Below, one piece after another: positions 1 through 10,200 of a stretch of 64,000 bases of DNA. Location: contig RZUM01000004.1 in NCBI GenBank assembly GCA_004193205.1, forward strand, positions 124,001 to 188,000. The letters are read 5' to 3'. Every line of letters starts with the position of its first letter. The stretch's first letter is position 1. Below the pieces are notes generated by a model that worked only from the letters and a program-made list of their open reading frames with translations, did not search any database and was not told where the DNA came from. This stretch comes from Gordonia sediminis (GTDB taxonomy: Bacteria > Actinomycetota > Actinomycetes > Mycobacteriales > Mycobacteriaceae). The translations under genes and the position numbers were made by a program.

Positions 1-1958
1 GCCTCGGCGATGATGGCCGGTCCGGTGATCGTGTCCCCCACCCGCATCCGCTCCCGGTGACTCAGCGGGGCGTCACGCCACGATCCGTCCGCGTAGACAC
101 CGACGGTGTCCGGTGCGCCGGCCGCATCGACGACCTGAAACGCCAAGTCGGACAAATCAGTTTGATCGGTGAGCCCGGTCGCCTCCACCGAGATCGTCGC
201 CGCGATCAACGGACGGTCCATGAGGAACGAGTACGTCTCACGGTGGGCGGTTTCGAAGGCGGTGGTCATCTCGTCGAGCTCGGCCAGACGGACCGCGATC
301 GCGGTGTCGGTGCCGTCATAGCGCACATGCACCCGGCGAACCACCCGGATCCGCTCGCGTCGGATGCCCTCGTCGAGCAGTTCGGCACGGGCTGCCTGCT
401 CGAGGGAGTCCGCGACGGCGGCGAGCCGGTCGAGAGCTGCGGCGTCGAGTCCGATCTCCACCGACTGCTCGCGCATCGCGGTGGTGTCGGCCAGGCCGAT
501 CCCGAGCGCGGAGAGCACACCGGCCATCGGCGGGACGAGCACGGTACGGATACCGAGCGCATCGGCGACCGCGCACGCATGCTGCCCACCGGCACCGCCG
601 AAGGTCGTCAGCACATACCGGGTCACGTCGTGCCCCTTTTGGACCGAGATCTTCTTGACCGCATTGGCCATGTTGGTCACCGCGATCTGAAGGAAGCCCT
701 CGGCGACCTGTTCGGGCGAGCGCCGGTCACCGGTGGCCGCGGCGATGTCGGCGGCCAGTTCGACGAAACGCCGCCGCACGATCTCGGCATCCAGCGTCTG
801 CGTTCCGTCGGGGCCGAACACCGCCGGGAAATGCTCGGGCTGGATGCGGCCGAGCATCACGTTCGCGTCGGTGACGGCGAGTGGACCACCGCCCCGGTAG
901 CAGGCCGGACCGGGGTCGGCGCCGGCCGAGTCCGGGCCGACACGATAGCGGGTGCCGTCGAAATGCAGGATCGATCCGCCGCCCGCCGCCACCGTGTGGA
1001 TGTCGAGCATGGGGGCACGCAACCGGACCCCGGCCACCTGGGTGTCGAACACCCGCTCGTATTCACCGGCGAAGTGCGACACGTCGGTGGAGGTACCTCC
1101 CATGTCGAAGCCGATGACGTGGTCGAATCCGGCCAGCGCGGACATCCGGACCATGCCGACGATGCCGCCGGCCGGGCCGGACAGGATGGCGTCCTTGCCG
1201 CGGAAGTGCCCCGCTTCGGCGAGCCCGCCGTTGGACTGCATGAACATCAGTCGCACACCGCGCATCTGGTCGGCGACCTGCTCGACATAGCGACGCAGCA
1301 CCGGGGACAGGTAGGCGTCGACCACCGTGGTGTCCCCGCGCGGAACGAGTTTCATCAGTGGGCTCGCTTCCGACGACAGCGAGATCTGGTCGAAGCCGAT
1401 CTGCTCGGCGAGTTTGCCGATCTCCACCTCGTGCGCCGGGTGCAGGTAACTGTGCAGGCACACCACCGCGACGGCGCGGATGCCGTCGGCGTGCGCCTGC
1501 CGCAGCCGTTCGCCGAGTTGCCCGAGATCCGGCGCCCGCAGCACCGTGCCGTCGGCCGTGATCCGCTCGTCGACCTCGACGACCCGCTCGTACAACATTT
1601 CCGGCAGCACGATGTGCCGGTCGAAGATGCGGGGACGATTCTGGTAGCCGATGCGCAGCGCGTCGCCGAAACCGCGCGTGATCACCAGCAGCGTGCGCTC
1701 CCCCGTACGCTCCAGCAGTGCGTTGGTCGCCACGGTGGTGCCCATCCGCACCGCCTCCACGTCCGCGACCGGGATGGGCTCGCCGTCGGGGGTCGTCGTG
1801 AGCAGGGCCCGGATCCCGGCCACCGCCGCGTCGCGGTAGCGGGCGGGGTCCTCCGAGAGCAGCTTGTGTGTCAGCAGGCGTCCGTCGGGCCGGCGCGCCA
1901 CGATGTCGGTGAACGTGCCGCCCCGGTCAACCCAGAACTGCCATCCCGCATCCGCCAT
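1..1958 (-). CDS. oplA: 5-oxoprolinase / hydantoinase A-type protein, 3' end outside window
   Basis: The product should catalyse ATP-dependent ring opening of 5-oxo-L-proline (or a hydantoin) in the cytosol. The start is an ATG at 1958 preceded by a GGGAAGGG ribosome binding site. About 652 codons are visible and the frame is still open at base 1. Seen are the N-terminal DRGGTFTD phosphate-binding motif (residues 11-18), an [13 protein letters not shown] segment, a second ATPase motif FDMGGTSTD, and GPAIIAEA at the window edge, which normally closes the HyuA half. The N-terminus closely resembles mycobacterial OplA (Rv0266c, recalled as about 1200 residues), in which A and B halves are fused, so I expect the B half beyond the window. 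A stand-alone HyuA is the alternative. Confidence 0.88.
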   Translation of the reverse strand, partial: MADAGWQFWVDRGGTFTDIVARRPDGRLLTHKLLSEDPARYRDAAVAGIRALLTTTPDGEPIPVADVEAVRMGTTVATNALLERTGERTLLVITRGFGDALRIGYQNRPRIFDRHIVLPEMLYERVVEVDERITADGTVLRAPDLGQLGERLRQAHADGIRAVAVVCLHSYLHPAHEVEIGKLAEQIGFDQISLSSEASPLMKLVPRGDTTVVDAYLSPVLRRYVEQVADQMRGVRLMFMQSNGGLAEAGHFRGKDAILSGPAGGIVGMVRMSALAGFDHVIGFDMGGTSTDVSHFAGEYERVFDTQVAGVRLRAPMLDIHTVAAGGGSILHFDGTRYRVGPDSAGADPGPACYRGGGPLAVTDANVMLGRIQPEHFPAVFGPDGTQTLDAEIVRRRFVELAADIAAATGDRRSPEQVAEGFLQIAVTNMANAVKKISVQKGHDVTRYVLTTFGGAGGQHACAVADALGIRTVLVPPMAGVLSALGIGLADTTAMREQSVEIGLDAAALDRLAAVADSLEQAARAELLDEGIRRERIRVVRRVHVRYDGTDTAIAVRLAELDEMTTAFETAHRETYSFLMDRPLIAATISVEATGLTDQTDLSDLAFQVVDAAGAPDTVGVYADGSWRDAPLSHRERMRVGDTITGPAIIAE

Positions 1959-2137
1959 CGCGATCCCTTCCCGTCGCCGATGCGCCGCCCGTGGTACCTC
2001 GTTTCCGGGTCTACCTCTTTTCCGGGTCGACCGCCAGTGTCCGGCGCGCGGACACCAGACCCAACACCGCCCGCATGCACCACGAGCGTGACTTTTGGCA
2101 CTGGCCCACCTACCGCCGCGCCGGGTAGCTATGAAGC

Positions 2138-2722
2138 ATGTGGGAACGATCCGCGACACCGTCGGCGGTCGGCCTGCCCCCGAGAACACGGGCCACGCTC
2201 GCGGGAGTGTTCATCCTCACCGCGTATCTGATGCTCGTCGCCGAGGCGACCGACTCCCGCGCGATCACCTTCGTCGTCGACGTCCTCAGTGGTCTGTCGG
2301 TCATCGGGATAGCGATCCTGTTCTATCCGATGTTCCGGCCGTCGTCCCGGGTCGCATCGGCCGTCTACTTCTGGGCGAGAATGGCCGAGGGCGTGATCAT
2401 GATCGCGGCCGGGACGCTGTACCTGGCCGGCAGGACCGGGGTTCGAGACGATCTGTACGAATACGTCCAGATCTACTTCTTCATCATCGGCGCGGCCGTC
2501 ATGTATTACCTGCTCTACCAGACCAGGCTCGTCCCACGGTTCATCGCCATCTGGGGTTTCGTCGCGGTCGCGGTCCTGGTGCTGACGACGGTGCTGTCGT
2601 GGTTCGACTACAGCAACCCGGCGTTGGACGCGACGTTGGTCCTGATGATCACGAACGAGATCTTCCTCGCGATCTGGTTGATGGCCAGAGGGTTCACCGA
2701 GACCACCGTCGCGGCGCGCTGA
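2138..2722 (+). CDS. DUF4386-type integral membrane protein
   Basis: A 194-residue hydrophobic protein with about six predicted membrane segments (roughly residues 20-40, 47-65, 77-97, 111-129, 134-154 and 163-183). The motif around FRPSSRVAS and [10 protein letters not shown] resembles DUF4386 proteins, a family of unknown function. It is divergent from the oxoprolinase gene, with 179 bases between the starts. No catalytic residues or partner genes suggest a role. The ATG at 2138 follows a purine-poor stretch, so the start is not strongly supported. Confidence 0.75.
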   Translation: MWERSATPSAVGLPPRTRATLAGVFILTAYLMLVAEATDSRAITFVVDVLSGLSVIGIAILFYPMFRPSSRVASAVYFWARMAEGVIMIAAGTLYLAGRTGVRDDLYEYVQIYFFIIGAAVMYYLLYQTRLVPRFIAIWGFVAVAVLVLTTVLSWFDYSNPALDATLVLMITNEIFLAIWLMARGFTETTVAAR

Positions 2723-2825
2723 TCCTCCACGCGGCGCCATGCGTGTGATGCCCCGTCGTGTCGGCGCGTTGCCCGATGGTGCACACGTGCTTCCGGGCAC
2801 GGTGAAGCTGCTGCACACTGGGTCC

Positions 2826-4394
2826 ATGCCCGGCTGGCGTGCGCGAGAGACCGACCTCGGATGGCCCCGACGGTCCGCCCCTGCCGACCGCACATCCGCC
2901 GCTCATTCCCCGACGGCCACCGATACCCTACCGCTGTCGCTCGCGCGGGTGACCGAGCTGCAGCAGACCGCGGGTAACCATGCGGTGTCCGACCTCGTCG
3001 AGCAACAGGATACCGACGGCCGGCACCCGGGCGACATCCACATACAGCGGGCGCCGCTCACCCCGGCCGAGAAGACGCGCAACCTCACCTCGCCGCGATA
3101 CGCCGGGGATCCGGTGCTGGAGGCGGCCTACGACAACTCCCCCCTCCTCCGGAAGGGACGCACCGACCCCGCGGTCGCCAAGGTGCAGCGGGGATTTGTC
3201 GCCGACGGTTTCGCGATGCCGCGCTCGACGAAGTCCGATGGTTCCCTGGACGGGGTCTTCGGTGCCGAGACCCAGGCGACAGCGGTCGCCTTCCAGTCCA
3301 AACACGGACTGGAATCGAAGGACGGTACCGTCGGTCGCCAAACGATGGGCAAACTCGACGAGCTCGCCGGCGGCGGCCAGGCCGGGCAGCCCGAAATCGC
3401 GGCCACCACCGAAGAGATGGGTAAGCATGTCATCGCCGGGATGACGAAGGCGAACACGCAATTCGGGCCCGACAAGGGAGTCTGGTACGACTACAACTAC
3501 CACTCCGAGCACATGAAGGACCCAGCCAACTACCGGTGGGACGACGACTGGCGCAGCGGGCTCGCCGACCCGTCCCTCTTCGATCGCACCGACTGGATGG
3601 ACTGGAAGCTCAAGCCCGGCAAGAGCGCGTCGGAAGGTATCCGGTCGTGGCTGAAAGGACTCACCATCGCCGAGTGTCTGAGCTGCATCGTGGCGATCGA
3701 GATCGACACGCTGCGCGCCGCGATCGGCGACGACAGGTTCGACACACTGTTCGGGTCGACATCGACTCCGGTGCCCGAGGCCCGGCGACTGCGGATTCAC
3801 ACGGGCACCGAGGGCACTCCCGTCGACGGGATGTTCACCTCCGCGCACGGCGCGGGCGCCGGCGAGTTCGGCATGATCGGCAATCGCCCGGTCAAGGACG
3901 GCGACTGGGTGTACTTCTACAACCACCCCAAGTATCTGCTGAAGCATCCGGGTGGTGCCTGGCAGGGCGAGAACGCGGTGTTCATGGGCACCTCGGGCGG
4001 CCAACAGATCTGGGCCGGCCTCGGCGCCGGCCCGATGACCGAGCGGGACATGCTCCAGGAGATGGCCGACGCCTACAACGGGGCGCGCGACGGCGGCGAC
4101 TACGCCAGGCTGCTCGACACCTATGCGTCCGACGCACCCGAGGTGTCCTCGCCGAATCAGAAGTACCGCGACCACGACACGGCTTACCTGGAGGGCCTCT
4201 ACCTCAAGTACAAGAGCCGGATCCCGTCGCAATACCGTGAGGACGGCGGCGAATTCGCCGACACCGTGACGGTCGCGAACATCCTCAACGATCCCGCGTA
4301 CACGATCAACGGAACCGAACGCAAGGGCGGCTACTTCGCCGGTGCGGCCTCGCGTCTCGACCCGACCAAGGTTGCGGGCCTCCGCACGCCATGA
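2826..4394 (+). CDS. TAGNxAV-motif protein with peptidoglycan-binding and Tgl-like transglutaminase domains
   Basis: A 522-residue modular protein. Residues 38-60 carry an LQQTAGNHAVSDLV motif, similar to the 'LQRTAGNxAVxxLL' leader of proteins associated with extracellular contractile injection systems (family knowledge). Residues about 113-182 form a PG_binding_1-type repeat. Residues about 230-430 resemble Bacillus Tgl protein-glutamine gamma-glutamyltransferase: an SASEGIRSWLKG stretch precedes AECLSC (Glu283, Cys284 in the Tgl Glu-Cys position) and WQGEN (Glu382) fits the catalytic Glu. The Tgl histidine is replaced by Ala397. There is no signal peptide or membrane segment. An in-frame ATG at 2739 would add 29 residues; neither start has a clear ribosome binding site. 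The stop overlaps the next start by ATGA. It may be an injected or secreted effector, but no injection-system genes are in view. Confidence 0.72.
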   Translation: MPGWRARETDLGWPRRSAPADRTSAAHSPTATDTLPLSLARVTELQQTAGNHAVSDLVEQQDTDGRHPGDIHIQRAPLTPAEKTRNLTSPRYAGDPVLEAAYDNSPLLRKGRTDPAVAKVQRGFVADGFAMPRSTKSDGSLDGVFGAETQATAVAFQSKHGLESKDGTVGRQTMGKLDELAGGGQAGQPEIAATTEEMGKHVIAGMTKANTQFGPDKGVWYDYNYHSEHMKDPANYRWDDDWRSGLADPSLFDRTDWMDWKLKPGKSASEGIRSWLKGLTIAECLSCIVAIEIDTLRAAIGDDRFDTLFGSTSTPVPEARRLRIHTGTEGTPVDGMFTSAHGAGAGEFGMIGNRPVKDGDWVYFYNHPKYLLKHPGGAWQGENAVFMGTSGGQQIWAGLGAGPMTERDMLQEMADAYNGARDGGDYARLLDTYASDAPEVSSPNQKYRDHDTAYLEGLYLKYKSRIPSQYREDGGEFADTVTVANILNDPAYTINGTERKGGYFAGAASRLDPTKVAGLRTP

Positions 4395-4918
4395 CCGAAT
4401 TCACCGCCTCCGCAACGCTCGTCGCGACCGAGCCCAAGCGCCCGCCCAAGCAGGTGCTCCGGCTCGACGTCACGATCGACGCCACGTCACGCGAGGGCTG
4501 GATCCTCGTCGCCGACAGCGCCCGCACCGCCCTCGACGTGTCCCCACGCGGTATCCACACCATCGACCGCTACCAGGTCGCACCCGGGTGCGACGTGGTG
4601 TGGTTGAAGGGCGAGCGCGGTGTCCTGGCGCTGCGGGCCGGGACCGACCGGCTGGTCATCCGCGGGCTTCCGGTCACCCGCTGGGGCGACGCCGACGTCG
4701 TCGGCATCGCCGAGACCGGCCCGATCACCGTCGACGGCCGACGCCTCGAGGACCTGTTCGACACCCCGGTAGTCCCCTGGCCGCGCGGTGAGGTCGACGC
4801 GGCGTCGCTGTCGACCGGGTCCGAGATCGTCCAGCGACTGGCGGGCGACTTCGAGAACCCCTACGACGTCGTCGTCCCCGACCTGAACGAGCGGGCCGTC
4901 GAACTCTGGCAAAGCTGA
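4391..4918 (+). CDS. Unknown 175-residue protein coupled to the transglutaminase-like gene
   Basis: I do not recognise this family. The start overlaps the stop of the preceding gene (ATGA), so the two are probably translated together. The protein is soluble, with no signal peptide, membrane segment or cysteine cluster that I can identify. Its N-terminal half looks rich in beta strands, and the C-terminus holds a short acidic segment (DLNERAVELWQ). Size and coupling are what one would expect of an immunity protein or dedicated chaperone for the upstream effector-like protein, but that is inference from position only. Confidence 0.7.
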   Translation: MTEFTASATLVATEPKRPPKQVLRLDVTIDATSREGWILVADSARTALDVSPRGIHTIDRYQVAPGCDVVWLKGERGVLALRAGTDRLVIRGLPVTRWGDADVVGIAETGPITVDGRRLEDLFDTPVVPWPRGEVDAASLSTGSEIVQRLAGDFENPYDVVVPDLNERAVELWQS

Positions 4919-4940
4919 GGCACGTCAACGGCTCCCGTGA

Positions 4941-7085
4941 TCATCGGTGCGCCAACGGGCACCCGGTCCGGATCAGCACGACCACCGAACGGGGCTGCAC
5001 CGTGTACTCCCAGCCGGTCACCGGCGCCGCGGCTTGCCACGCCGCGACGTCCTGCGGCGACGGGAGCGAGGTGTCGATCCAGCGTCGCCAGGGGGTCGAC
5101 TCGCCCGTGGGCGACAGGGTCGACGGGACCTCGAATGTCAGGGGTTCCCAGTACGCATTCACCATGCCGTGCAGGCAGACCGCGGCCCTGAGGCTGTGTA
5201 GCGAGATCGCCAACGAATGCGAATCCTCCGACCAGTCCGGGCGATGCAGCCGCACGCCATGCCACTCGATCTCGGCGCGTTCGAGCAGTTCGTTCAGCAC
5301 GAGCGGAAGCCCGTCACCGACCGGGCACGTGTGGTAGGCGATCAGCCGTGCCGCGAACCGCCGAATGTCGGCGTGGCGTTCTACGAGGTCCCAGTCGAAC
5401 CAGCTGATCTCGTTGTCCTGGCAGTACGCATTGTTGTTGCCGTGCTGCGTTCGGCGCACCTCGTCCCCCATGACCAACATCGGCATACCCGCGGCGAGCA
5501 GGTTCAGCGCCAGCAGGTTCTTGATCTGGCGAGTGCGCAGCGCCTCGACGTCCGGATCGGTGCAGGGCCCTTCGATCCCGCAGTTCCAACTGTGATTGTC
5601 GTTGTCGCCGTCGCGGTTTCCCTCACCGTTGGCCTGGTTGTGTTTCAGGTTGTAGGAGACGAGGTCATTGAGGGTGAAACCGTCGTGCGAGGTCACGAAA
5701 TTGACACTCTGCTCGGCCTCCCGGTGGTCCTGACCATAGATGTCCGGGCTACCGACCAGACGTGTGGCCAGGCCCTGCACGGTCCCTGGGTCGCCCTTGA
5801 CGAACCGCCGCACGTCGTCGCGGAACCGGCCGTTCCACTCCAGCCAGGCGTCACCGACGAAGCTTCCCACCTGATACAGGCCCGCGGCATCCCAGGCCTC
5901 GGCGATCAGCTTCGTACCCGCCAGGATGGGATCGCTTTCGATGTCCCACAGCACGGGCGGACTCGAGATCGGATCACCCGCCTCATCGCGCGACAGGATC
6001 GACGCCAGATCGAAGCGGAACCCGTCGACGTGCATCTCGGACACCCAGTAGCGGAGGCTGTCCAGAATCAGCCGGCGCACGATGGACTGATTGGCGTTGA
6101 GTGTGTTCCCACACCCCGAGTAGTCGGCGTAGCGGGACTTGTCCTCGTCGAGAAGGTAGTAGTGGTCGTTGGCCAGGCCGCGGTAGGCGAACGTCGGTTC
6201 GTCCGGTCGTCCCTCGGCGGTGTGGTTGAAGACGACGTCGAGGATGACCTCGATGCCGGCGCGGTGCAGGGCCTTGACCATGTCGCGGAACTCGTCGAGC
6301 ACCGCGAGCGCTCCCGACGTCGACGCGTAGCCGTGATGGGGCGCGAAGAACGACACCGGTTGGTACCCCCAGTAGTTCACCAGATCGTCGGGGGCGCCCT
6401 GAGGGTCGAACTGGAACACCGGCAGCAACTCGACCGCGTTGATGCCCAGATCGCCCAGGTAGGGGATCTTCTCGATCAGGCCCGCGTAGCTGCCCCGTTT
6501 GTGCTCGGCGACACCGGAGTTCGGGTGCCGGGTGAAGCCACGCACATGCATCTCGTAGATGACGGTTTCCGCGGCCGGCCGCCGCAGCGGCCGGTCCCCT
6601 TCCCAGTCGTAGGCACCGGGGTCGACGACGACGCTTCTCATCGCTGTCGTGACGTTGTCGCCGGGCAGCGCGGCCGCGCGGCGATCGTAGGCAGTGGGCA
6701 CGACGACGGCCTTGCCGTAGGGGTCGAGGAGGACCTTGTCGCGGTCGAACCACAGCCCGCGTTCGGCCACCACCGGGCCGTGCGCCCGGTAGGCGTAGAC
6801 CTGCCCCGGCCCGATCCCGCGCACGAACGCGTGCCAGTAGTGGTAGGTGCGGTGCCGGTACGGGTCCAGTGAGATCACCGTCGACGGCTCGGACGCCCGC
6901 TCGTCGTCGAACAGCAGGATGTCGATCTGTGTGGCGTCCTTGGAGAACACGCTGAAGTTGACGCCGCCGTCGCGCAGGGTCGCACCCAGCGGAGAGCTGC
7001 CGCCCACGGATTCGGGATCCGAGGCACCCCATGCGGGCACCACGTCGGTCGCATCGGAGAATCGATGGTTCGTGACGGGTTCCAT
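4941..7085 (-). CDS. glgX: Glycogen debranching enzyme GlgX/TreX
   Basis: A 714-residue GH13 enzyme that hydrolyses alpha-1,6 branches of glycogen in the cytosol. An N-terminal CBM48-like domain (about residues 30-130) is followed by the TIM barrel. Catalytic residues are visible: nucleophile Asp359 in DGFRFDLAS, acid Glu396 in LIAEAWD, and Asp468 in TSHDGF. Length and motifs fit the family. The gene is divergent from the OtsB1-type fusion (176 bases apart), which places glycogen and trehalose turnover side by side. In mycobacteria, treX lies with treY and treZ, but those genes are not present here. Confidence 0.95.
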   Translation of the reverse strand: MEPVTNHRFSDATDVVPAWGASDPESVGGSSPLGATLRDGGVNFSVFSKDATQIDILLFDDERASEPSTVISLDPYRHRTYHYWHAFVRGIGPGQVYAYRAHGPVVAERGLWFDRDKVLLDPYGKAVVVPTAYDRRAAALPGDNVTTAMRSVVVDPGAYDWEGDRPLRRPAAETVIYEMHVRGFTRHPNSGVAEHKRGSYAGLIEKIPYLGDLGINAVELLPVFQFDPQGAPDDLVNYWGYQPVSFFAPHHGYASTSGALAVLDEFRDMVKALHRAGIEVILDVVFNHTAEGRPDEPTFAYRGLANDHYYLLDEDKSRYADYSGCGNTLNANQSIVRRLILDSLRYWVSEMHVDGFRFDLASILSRDEAGDPISSPPVLWDIESDPILAGTKLIAEAWDAAGLYQVGSFVGDAWLEWNGRFRDDVRRFVKGDPGTVQGLATRLVGSPDIYGQDHREAEQSVNFVTSHDGFTLNDLVSYNLKHNQANGEGNRDGDNDNHSWNCGIEGPCTDPDVEALRTRQIKNLLALNLLAAGMPMLVMGDEVRRTQHGNNNAYCQDNEISWFDWDLVERHADIRRFAARLIAYHTCPVGDGLPLVLNELLERAEIEWHGVRLHRPDWSEDSHSLAISLHSLRAAVCLHGMVNAYWEPLTFEVPSTLSPTGESTPWRRWIDTSLPSPQDVAAWQAAAPVTGWEYTVQPRSVVVLIRTGCPLAHR

Positions 7086-7261
7086 GTACTAGACGATGAC
7101 CGACACCGGTTGAACGTGCCATCTCAATCCGGGAAGTTCTGCGACTCGTTGCACGGCCGATACACAGGGCCAGCCCGCACGGCGGACAACGGACCAAAGT
7201 CCTTCCGGACACGCGATCTCGACCCTGGTGCAATCGCGGCCGTACGGGAGATGCTGGTGTT

Positions 7262-10200
7262 ATGACGATGTCTGAGGAAGCGGCGACCATCGCACCAACC
7301 ACCACGCGTGCCCGGGTGACGATCGATGCCCGCCTGCACGACGCCGTGATCTTCGACCTCGACGGCGTCGTCGCCGACACCGCCGCGGTGCACGCGGCCG
7401 CCTGGAAGGATGTGTTCGACGACTTCCTGCGCAGGCACACCGACCGTGTCGGCGCGGATCCGCGCCCGTTCACCGACGACGACTACCGCACATACGTCCA
7501 CGGCAAGCCCGTCGATGTCGGGGTGACCGAGTTCCTCAGCGCCCGCGGCATCACCGTCGAGCGCGGCCACCGCATCGACCCGCCGGAATCCGATTCCGTG
7601 TGGGGCGTGAGCAACCGCAAGGCGCAACGGGTCCGTGAGCGACTCGCCCGCGACGGTGTGACGCCGTACGAGTCCACCGTTGCCCTCGTCCGCCGGTTGC
7701 AGGCGTTCGGCATCGCGTGCGGGGTCGTGTCGTCGAGCCGGCACTGCGCGCAACTCCTCGACGCGACCGGCATCGGGCATCTGTTCGCCATCAGGGTCGA
7801 CGGTGTGGTGGCCGAGGAACTCGGTCTGCCGGGCAAGCCGGATCCGGCCACGCTTCTTCAAGCCGCGGCCCGGCTCGGAGTGACGCCGCGTCGGTGCGTC
7901 GTGATCGAGAACTCCGAGGTCGGTGTCGCGGCCGGCCGCAGCGGCGGATTCGCGCAGGTGATCGGGGTCGACCGTGCTGGGCACGCGGCGGCGCTGGCCG
8001 CCCGCGGCGCGGATGCCGTGGTCGAGGACCTCGTCGAGATCCGGGTGCGCCTCGGTGGTGCGCGGATCTCCACGATGCCCGACGCCCGGACCTACCTCGA
8101 CCATATGCACGCCATCGCCGCGACCCGCATGCCGGCGATGTTCTTCGACTTCGACGGCACGCTGTCGAACATCGTGCGCGATCCGGCCGCCGCGACGCTG
8201 GTCGACGGTGCGGGCGACGCCCTGACCCACCTGGCCACGTTGTGCCCCGTCGCGGTCATCAGCGGCCGCGACGTGCCCGACGTCCGCGAGCGGGTCGGCC
8301 TACCCGGGATCTGGTACGCCGGCAGTCACGGGGTCGAGCTCGTCGGACCGGCGGGCGAGCACTACGTCAACGAAGTGGCCCAAGGGTCCACCGCCCAGGT
8401 CGACGCCGCGGCAACCGAACTGCAGAGACTGCTCGGCACTATCCCGGGAGTCCTGCTGGAGCACAAGCAGTTCAGCGTCGCCGTCCACTACCGCAACGCC
8501 GATCCGGGCCGCGTGGACGCGATCATCTCCGCAGCCCATCGGGTCGGCAACCAACAGGGCCTGCGGATCATGCACGGCCGCATGGTGATCGAGCTGCGGC
8601 CCGACGTCGACTGGGACAAGGGCAAGGCGCTGCGCTGGATTCTGGACCGGATGGGAGTGCCCGCCGACGCGGTCCCGATCTATTTCGGCGACGACCTCAC
8701 CGACGAAGACGCCTTCGACCAGGTGGCGACCAGCGGTCTGGGCATCGTGGTGCGCGCCGCCGAGAACAACGATCGGCGATCGGCCGCACAGTTCGCGGTC
8801 AACTCACCCGACGCGCTGCCGAGGTTGTTGCGGCGCATCGCCGGACTGCTCGAGGAGTCGCACGAACCCAGCAGCGCGTGGTCTCTGACCTACGACGCCT
8901 ACGATCCGCACGAGGAGAAGCTTCGCGAGGCGTTGTGCACCGTCGGCAACGGCTACCTCGCCACCCGCGGCTGCGCACCGGAATCGGATGCGGGACAGGT
9001 GCATTACCCGGGTACCTACGTTGCCGGCGTGTTCAACCGGCTCCTCGACCGCATCGGTGATTCCGAGATCGACAACGAGAGTATGGTCAACCTGCCCAAC
9101 TGGTTGCCGCTCACGTTCCGGATCGACGACGGCCCGTGGTTCGACATCGATTCGGTGGAGGTGTTGTCGTTCCGGCAGACCCTCGATCTGCGGCGGGCGG
9201 TACTCTCCCGCGATATCCGCTTCCGCGACGGTGAAGGCCACACCTCGACGCTGCGGCAGCGCCGGTTCGTGTCGATGGACCAGCCGCATGTGTGTGCGCT
9301 GGAGACGACGATCATCGCCGAGGACTGGTCGGGCACCCTCGAGTTCCGCTCGCTCGTCGACGGGGACGTCCGTAACAGCCTCGTCGAACGCTACCGGGAA
9401 TTGGCGAACATTCACCTCGCCGGACACGAAACCTCGGCACTGACAACCGATTCGGTGCTGTTGCGGGCGACGACCAATCAGTCCCGCATCGGTGTCGCGG
9501 TGGCTGCCCGCACCACGCTCTGGCGTGGCGACGAGGCGGTGACGGGCCGCCATGAGCTCATCGACGAACCGGGCAAGATCGGGCACCGCATCGCGATCGA
9601 CGTGGCCTCCGGCGACAGTGTGACCGCGGAGAAGGTGGTCACCCTCTACACCGGCCGTGACCCCGGCATCTCCGAACCCGGCGAGGCGGCGACGCGGTCG
9701 CTGTCGCGTCTCGGGCGCTTCCGCGAACTCCTGGCCGGCCACGCGCGCGCCTTCGTCGCGCTATGGGATCTGTTCTGCATCGACCTCGACGGTCACGCCG
9801 AGGCGCAACGCGTCACACGGGTCCACCTGCTGCATCTGCTGGTGGTTGTCTCCGATCACACCGCCGAGTTCGATGTCGGTGTCCCCGCCCGCGGATTGCA
9901 CGGCGAGGCCTACCGCGGCCACATCTTCTGGGACGAGTTGTTCGTGCTGCCGGTGCTCAATCCGCGACTGCCCGCGCTCACGAAAGCGTTGCTGCGCTAT
10001 CGCTATCGCCGGCTCGACGAGGCGCGTGAACTCGCCCGCGAGGCCGGGTACCGGGGCGCGATGTTCCCATGGCAGTCGGGCAGCGACGGCCGCGAGGAGA
10101 GCCAGAAGCTGCACCTCAATCCGCGGTCGGGACACTGGAATCCCGATCCGAGTGCGCGCCAGCATCACATCGGCCTCGCCGTCGCGTACAACGTGTGGCA

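Noticed and set aside
57-2231. A 724-codon open frame on the plus strand
   Set aside because: It is antisense to the oxoprolinase gene, whose minus-strand translation shows clear family motifs. The plus-strand product is an Arg/His/Asp-rich shadow from GC-biased codons.
2739-2825. Upstream start for the transglutaminase-like gene
   Set aside because: The extra 29 residues show no conserved character and no ribosome binding site, so I kept the start at 2826, with low certainty.
5217-6872. A 551-codon plus-strand frame
   Set aside because: It lies antisense to glgX, whose catalytic motifs are intact, and has no recognisable motif or ribosome binding site.
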